This document shows, in pieces, positions 59,951-64,000 of a stretch of 64,000 nucleotides of DNA. Under the pieces are notes generated by a model, which ran no database searches, was not told the DNA's origin, and saw only the letters and a list, made by a program, of their open reading frames with translations. Where the stretch lies: positions 248,001 through 312,000 of the forward strand of contig CAWDLI010000015.1 in assembly GCA_963803245.1 (NCBI GenBank), given 5' to 3'. Each line of letters opens with the position of its first letter. Positions within the stretch are counted from its first letter, which is position 1. Source of the DNA: JACVRW01 sp963803245. Its GTDB lineage: Bacteria; Actinomycetota; Thermoleophilia; Solirubrobacterales; Thermoleophilaceae. Position numbers and translations under genes: made by a program.

Positions 59951-60907
59951 ATGACGGGCTTCGAGACGATCCGCGTCGCGGCCATTCAGGCCACGCCGGT
60001 CATTCTCGACGGCGAGGCCTCTGTCGAGAAGGCGGTTCGCCTGATCGGCGAGGCGGCGCGGGAGGGGGCGCGGCTGGCGGTGCTCCCAGAGACTTTCGTG
60101 CCGGTCTATCCCTCGAATGCGTGGGCGCGCCAGTCGGCCGCCTTCTCCGGCTCGGACGACCTCTGGGAACGCCTCTGGCAGAACTCGGTCGACGTTCCGG
60201 GGCCGCTCGTCGACCGACTCGTCGATGCCTGCCGGGCTCACGACATGCACGTCGCGATCGGCGTCAACGAGCGCGAGCGCGAGCGGCCCGGGTCGCTCTA
60301 CAACACGCTGCTGCTGCTCGGCCCCGATGGCGTCGAGCTGAAGCACCGCAAGCTGGTTCCGACCCACCAGGAGCGGCTGTTCCACGCCTTCGGCAGCGGC
60401 GACGACCTCGACGTGGCGGACACCCCGCTTGGTCGTATCGGCGGGCTCGTGTGCTGGGAGAACCGCATGCCGCTCGCGCGCTGGGCCCTCTACCGCCAGG
60501 GGCCGCAGATCTGGATTGCTCCGACCGCGGACGACAGCGACGGCTGGCTCGCCACGGTGCGCCACATCGCGATCGAATCCGGCGCGTTCGTGATCTCGGT
60601 GCCGCAATACATCCCGCGCAGCGCGTTCCCCGAGGACTTCCCGCTCGACCTCCCGGACCAGGAGGTGTTCGGGCGAGGAGGCGCGGCCATCATCGAGCCG
60701 ACCGGCGGGGAGATCATCGCCGGCCCCCTCTACGACCAGGAGGGCATGGTCTTCGCGGACTGCGATCTGCGCCGGGGGCTGCACGCCAAGCGCTGGTTCG
60801 ACGCGGTCGGGCACTACAGCGGCGAGGCCGCTCTCGGGACCGCGGAGCGCCCGGCGCCCTCCGCGACCGCGCCGCAGGACGGCGATGGCGACGGTTCGCC
60901 TGAGTGA
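59951..60907 (+). CDS. nitrilase-superfamily carbon-nitrogen hydrolase
   Basis: A 318-residue hydrolase. The catalytic triad is seen: Glu in AVLPETFVPVYP, Lys in KHRKLVPTHQERLF, Cys in IGGLVCWENRMPLARWAL. The sequence around the Cys (CWENRMPLARWALY) is typical of true nitrilases (branch 1), which turn nitriles into acids. The C-terminal ~25 residues are a Pro/Asp-rich tail. Its end overlaps the next GNAT start by 23 bp. Confidence 0.92.
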   Translation: MTGFETIRVAAIQATPVILDGEASVEKAVRLIGEAAREGARLAVLPETFVPVYPSNAWARQSAAFSGSDDLWERLWQNSVDVPGPLVDRLVDACRAHDMHVAIGVNERERERPGSLYNTLLLLGPDGVELKHRKLVPTHQERLFHAFGSGDDLDVADTPLGRIGGLVCWENRMPLARWALYRQGPQIWIAPTADDSDGWLATVRHIAIESGAFVISVPQYIPRSAFPEDFPLDLPDQEVFGRGGAAIIEPTGGEIIAGPLYDQEGMVFADCDLRRGLHAKRWFDAVGHYSGEAALGTAERPAPSATAPQDGDGDGSPE

Positions 60908-61400
60908 CGTCGTGACCGCCGAGGACCGAGCGGCGGTCATGGGACTGCGACTCGGCCCGGGTCAGGACCAGTACCTCAACTCGATGGAGGAGATCTTCGA
61001 GGAGGCTGAGGTGGAGAGGCGCGCGATGCCCCACCCGTGGGCCGTGCACGACGCGGAGACCGGAGAGATCGTGGGCTTCACGATGATCAGCGACAACATC
61101 CCCGAGCCGATGGACGACGACCTCGTCGGCCCGTACTACCTCTGGAAGCTGCTGATAGACGAGCCGTTCCAGCGCCGTGGCTATGGGGCGGCCACGCTCG
61201 ACGCGGTCACCGCGTATCTCGGGACACGCCCAGGCGCCGACGTGCTCTACACGAGCTGCGTCGACGGCCCCGGTTCGCCGCGCGGGTTCTATCTCGGCTA
61301 CGGCTTCACGGACACGGGCAGGGTCATGTGGGGCGAGAACGTGCTCGCGCTGGACCTCGCGGGCCGGCGGCACGGCCTAAGCGCGCCCGAACGGACGTAG
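60885..61400 (+). CDS. GNAT-family (diamine acetyltransferase-like) protein
   Basis: A 171-residue N-acetyltransferase. VRLSDVVTAEDRAAVMGLRLGPGQDQYL at the start, VGFTMISDNI, and YYLWKLLIDEPFQRRGYGAATLDAVTAYL, where QRRGYG is the acetyl-CoA loop. The closest types are PaiA/BltD-like polyamine acetyltransferases. It overlaps nitrilase at its start and the GH16-like gene at its end (103 bp, convergent). Confidence 0.88.
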   Translation: MATVRLSDVVTAEDRAAVMGLRLGPGQDQYLNSMEEIFEEAEVERRAMPHPWAVHDAETGEIVGFTMISDNIPEPMDDDLVGPYYLWKLLIDEPFQRRGYGAATLDAVTAYLGTRPGADVLYTSCVDGPGSPRGFYLGYGFTDTGRVMWGENVLALDLAGRRHGLSAPERT

Positions 61401-62239
61401 TCCACGGCCAGCTCGGGCACGTGATCCGACTGCGGTGCCGAAGCGGCCTTGTCCGGGAAGTCGAAGACGGCGACCATCATCTGCATGGGGTAGTCCGGGG
61501 ATTGGTGGACGGTCTTCACGTGTTGACCGTCGACAAGGAAGTCCACCCGCCCGGGCCGCCAGTCAGCCGCGTAGACGTGGAACTCGGCAACGTCGATCGC
61601 CAACTCCGGCGCATCGAACTCGTCGGTCAGCGCCGGATCGCGGAACGGGTGCACGCCCGCGCCCACTGCCGCGGTCGGCCCGCCCTCCTTGGTCTGTAGG
61701 GCATCCCCGAAGACCTCGAACACGCAGATCTCGCCGCAGCGCGGGGGCTCGTCCTCCAGCCCGACCATCCACACCGAGGCCATCGAACGCGGACTGAGAT
61801 CCATCCGCGCACGCACCTCGAGCAGCCCGTAGTGCGGCGTCCAGCCCCACTGGGTCGGCTGGGCCTCGCGCACCGCAAGGCCGTCACGAAACGGCTGCTG
61901 GCCGATGGTGCTGCCGACCGGCCCTGAGAACACTCCGGATTGAACGCCCGAGACCCTCAACGGCGGATCGTGATCGTCGGGACACCACAGTCCCTGCTCG
62001 GGCGGGATGGTCAGCCGCAGCTCGGACTCGCCCGTGGCGTAGGTCGCGGCACTCTCCGCCCGGGAACTCCACTGCGGCAAGTAGTGCGGGATCCAAACCG
62101 ACGTGTCGAGGCCGGGAGCGTCGAAGTGGTCTGAGAACTCCGGGGCGCCGATGGCTTGCAGCTTCGCAGCCGGCCGGCCCCTGCGAGGGCCACTCCATCT
62201 AATAGAGCCGCCATCGGGCATCGACGCGGCGCTGGGCAC
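61298..62239 (-). CDS. glycoside hydrolase family 16-like protein
   Basis: A 313-residue protein without a clear signal peptide. FSDHFDAPGLDTSVWIPHYLP is the GH16 opening; GLLEVRARMDLSPRSMASVWMVGLED and the catalytic region PPRCGEICVFEVFG follow, where the usual ExDxxE appears as E-I-C-V-F-E (the Asp is Cys). FHVYAADWRPGRVDFLVDGQHVKTV and ELAVDYVRS end the domain. The last ~25 residues overlap the GNAT gene and look non-native, suggesting a shifted or lost stop. The start is uncertain. Confidence 0.75.
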   Translation of the reverse strand: MPSAASMPDGGSIRWSGPRRGRPAAKLQAIGAPEFSDHFDAPGLDTSVWIPHYLPQWSSRAESAATYATGESELRLTIPPEQGLWCPDDHDPPLRVSGVQSGVFSGPVGSTIGQQPFRDGLAVREAQPTQWGWTPHYGLLEVRARMDLSPRSMASVWMVGLEDEPPRCGEICVFEVFGDALQTKEGGPTAAVGAGVHPFRDPALTDEFDAPELAIDVAEFHVYAADWRPGRVDFLVDGQHVKTVHQSPDYPMQMMVAVFDFPDKAASAPQSDHVPELAVDYVRSGALRPCRRPARSSASTFSPHMTLPVSVKP

Positions 62240-62304
62240 ACCCAGATCTCAACGATCCGTGTGGAGCTTCGGCTCCGCCGGGCACCGACCTACCGTCATG
62301 AACC

Positions 62305-64000
62305 GTGAGTTCAAAGCGCAACCGCAACAGGAAGGCCTGGACCCGAAATCGGAAGAAAGGAAAAAGCCAGGCAGCGTACCGGGCGGTTCCGCGGGCACCC
62401 AGGGAGACCCACGTCCGTCCGGCACTGGAGCTGCGCCGCGAGGCGGCCACGGAACTTGACCAGATTGGCGTGGTGATAGTGGAGGAACAGCTCGGCCTGA
62501 GCACGACCGATCGAGATGGCCTGCGGGCCATCTCGACCAAACTGCCGTTCGAGCCATGCATGTCGCTGCTCTCGATCCTGGCGGGGCGGGTCGAGGAGAC
62601 CACTAACCGGCCGCTCGAGCAGCTCCAGATTGCCGAGGGCTTCTTTGGCGTGAGCGAGCTAGTAAAGCGCTACCACGAGCTGCTCCGGCGGGACGAAACC
62701 GCTCACATCTTCGCCCCACAATCGCTCTACACCCTGATGCGCGTGCTGATCGACGAGGCGTATGACGCGCCGGTCACCCTTGAGCTGCCGCCCGAGGAGC
62801 GGCTCGCGTTGATGGAGGCGGTCGTCGCGTCCAACTCGGTGATCGAGCGAGGCCTTGATATCAACGTGGGTCCGACCCAGGAAGACCTCCTTGCCTACGA
62901 GCTCCAAGCCGGTCACTACTACTCACGACCAAATGGTTGGAGGAGATGGCGCGGGCACGTGAGCTTTACCGTTTGGCGACCGAGGACCAGGGTCTGCTCG
63001 AATCGCCGGACTTCGTACCGGTCAAGGACTGGACCGAACGGAGTGGACTCACGGCCGAGGAGCAGTGGCTCTTCGGGTTCGGACTGAGCAGCGTTACGAA
63101 CGCCTGGGATGCTAGTCGCCATCCCCATATTCCCGCCGAGACGGTCGCGGACATACTCAACCGGACCGGTCTCGCGGACAGAGCGGAGGCCGCCCTTGCC
63201 TCGATCTCGGCTGACCGAGAGGCCCTGGAGGCTGCATTTGTTGAACTTAGTGCGTACGGGAAGCGGTTCATCTGGGAGTTGCGTCCCTTCAACACTTGGC
63301 CCTTTTTGAGACTCAGGGACAACGGCGGACTGGTGCTGCTCGGGCGGCCCTGGATCCTCAGCTGGCTGGGGGAGGGATTCCACTATCGCGCCATCCGTGC
63401 AGCGCAGCACGAGGACGCTGCCGCAGCCGATGGCCGGACCGATCACGTCCAGCGTTACACGGCCTTCGCCGGCCAGGTCTTCGAGCGGTACTGCTTACGC
63501 TTGGCAGAGCACGGTGTTCCCGCACCCGCCGTAGTGATGGGCGAGCAGCCGTACGGCAGGGGCGGCGGTCAGAAGACGAGCGACATCGCCCTGGTCGCGG
63601 GCAAGGATCTCGTGCTATTTGAGGTGAACGCACGCCGAGTCGGAACGCAGCCGCTCCTTACCGGTGACCCGCTCGACGCCTCGGAGGAACTCACGAAGCT
63701 GCTGGTAAAGAAAATCAACCAACTTGGCGTATCGGTCGCTGCGCTGCTCAGCACCGACGCCGCCCTGCCGGGCATCGACATAGCAGGGGTAGCACGTATT
63801 TTCCCCGTCGTTGTTGCAGCTGGCCGCCTTTGGCAGACCAGCAACCTTTGGGGCTACCTCGACCATGCGCGGGACCCGGAGAAGTGCAGGTCTTTCGACG
63901 ACAAGCGCGTTCAACCCCTGCAGGTTTTGGACGCCGGCGATTACGAGCAGCTGCTGGCGCTTGCCCACCACGGCAGCAATCTGCCCGACTTGCTGGCGCG
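62305..64000 (+). CDS. nuclease-like protein of unknown function, frameshifted and cut by window end
   Basis: A long gene read in two frames. From GTG 62305 it opens with a very basic tail (KRNRNRKAWTRNRKKGKSQ), then a helical domain (LDQIGVVIVEEQLGLSTTDRDG). At 62931 the run CCAAATGG loses one base of frame; the continuing frame reads WLEEMARARELYRLATEDQG, then LFGFGLSSVTNAWDASRHPH, and near the window end KTSDIALVAGKDLVLFEVNARR. The last matches a PD-(D/E)xK-like strand pair (D...ExN), with Asn where Lys is usual. GC is lower than in neighbours, suggesting acquisition. No stop is reached. Confidence 0.6.

Noticed and set aside
62931..62936. Programmed -1 ribosomal frameshift site
   Set aside because: CCAAATGG is not a canonical X-XXY-YYZ slippery heptamer and no downstream pseudoknot was recognised; a missing base is simpler.
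1..64000. Prophage, transposase, integrase or CRISPR features
   Set aside because: None recognised on either strand.

Overview
The window is high-GC bacterial chromosome (roughly 70% G+C by eye) with GTG/TTG starts, many 4-bp start/stop overlaps, PspC-domain proteins, an ECF41/SigJ-like sigma factor and many lone MarR, ArsR, VOC, cupin, GNAT and DUF genes. This suggests a soil or environmental actinobacterium, possibly of the Thermoleophilia/Solirubrobacterales type. That placement is inference from gene content. I see no phage, transposase, CRISPR array, rRNA or ordinary tRNA. One structural RNA is clear: a tmRNA on the minus strand at 4091-4460.

Layout. 1-4051: end of an M28 peptidase, a VOC-cupin pair divergent from a MarR regulator, and a small membrane protein. 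4091-8745: tmRNA, then a plus-strand run of site-2 protease, PspC protein, small membrane protein, PspC-histidine kinase and LuxR response regulator, which looks like an envelope-stress module. 8979-17214: the most unusual block, with two paralogous AMP-forming ligases, a fused PabA-PabB aminodeoxychorismate synthase, a stand-alone acyl carrier protein and a GNAT protein on minus; on plus, a class IV aminotransferase (PabC-like) and a DAHP synthase. 17219-24015: the conserved chain ftsE-ftsX / S41 protease / RNase II-R / secreted protein / smpB on minus, interrupted by a plus-strand YeeE/YedE pair whose first gene is damaged. 24068-28021: RibD-like reductase, small zinc protein, secreted protein, nadA (frameshifted) and nadC. 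28068-32902: diguanylate cyclase, ftsH, ECF sigma factor with membrane partner.

32886-43697: frameshifted cupin, UBP zinc finger, 1-Cys peroxiredoxin, DHFR-like reductase, HhH-GPD repair protein, membrane proteins, an FAD oxidoreductase coupled to a multicopper oxidase with an inserted heavy-metal-binding domain, and a minus-strand run YihY / methyltransferase / GNAT (frameshifted) / alpha-beta hydrolase. 43757-53130: cupin-TPR, DUF4188, PPOX-type protein, class III cyclase, MMPL transporter, quinone oxidoreductase, LVIVD-type secreted protein, and an ArsR-DUF899-SRPBCC group. 53166-61400: methyltransferase, hydrolase, EVE-like protein, DUF2237, a PolX-PHP protein whose polymerase active site looks lost, TfoX-like protein, SigJ-like sigma factor divergent from an epimerase, ACT protein, nitrilase and GNAT. 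61298-64000: a GH16-like protein and a frameshifted, window-truncated protein with a nuclease-like C-terminus and lower GC.

Five genes carry an apparent frameshift (YeeE, nadA, cupin, GNAT, and the terminal nuclease-like gene). Four are explained by one or two bases, so assembly error should be excluded before any is called a pseudogene. No stretch over 300 bases lacks a gene.
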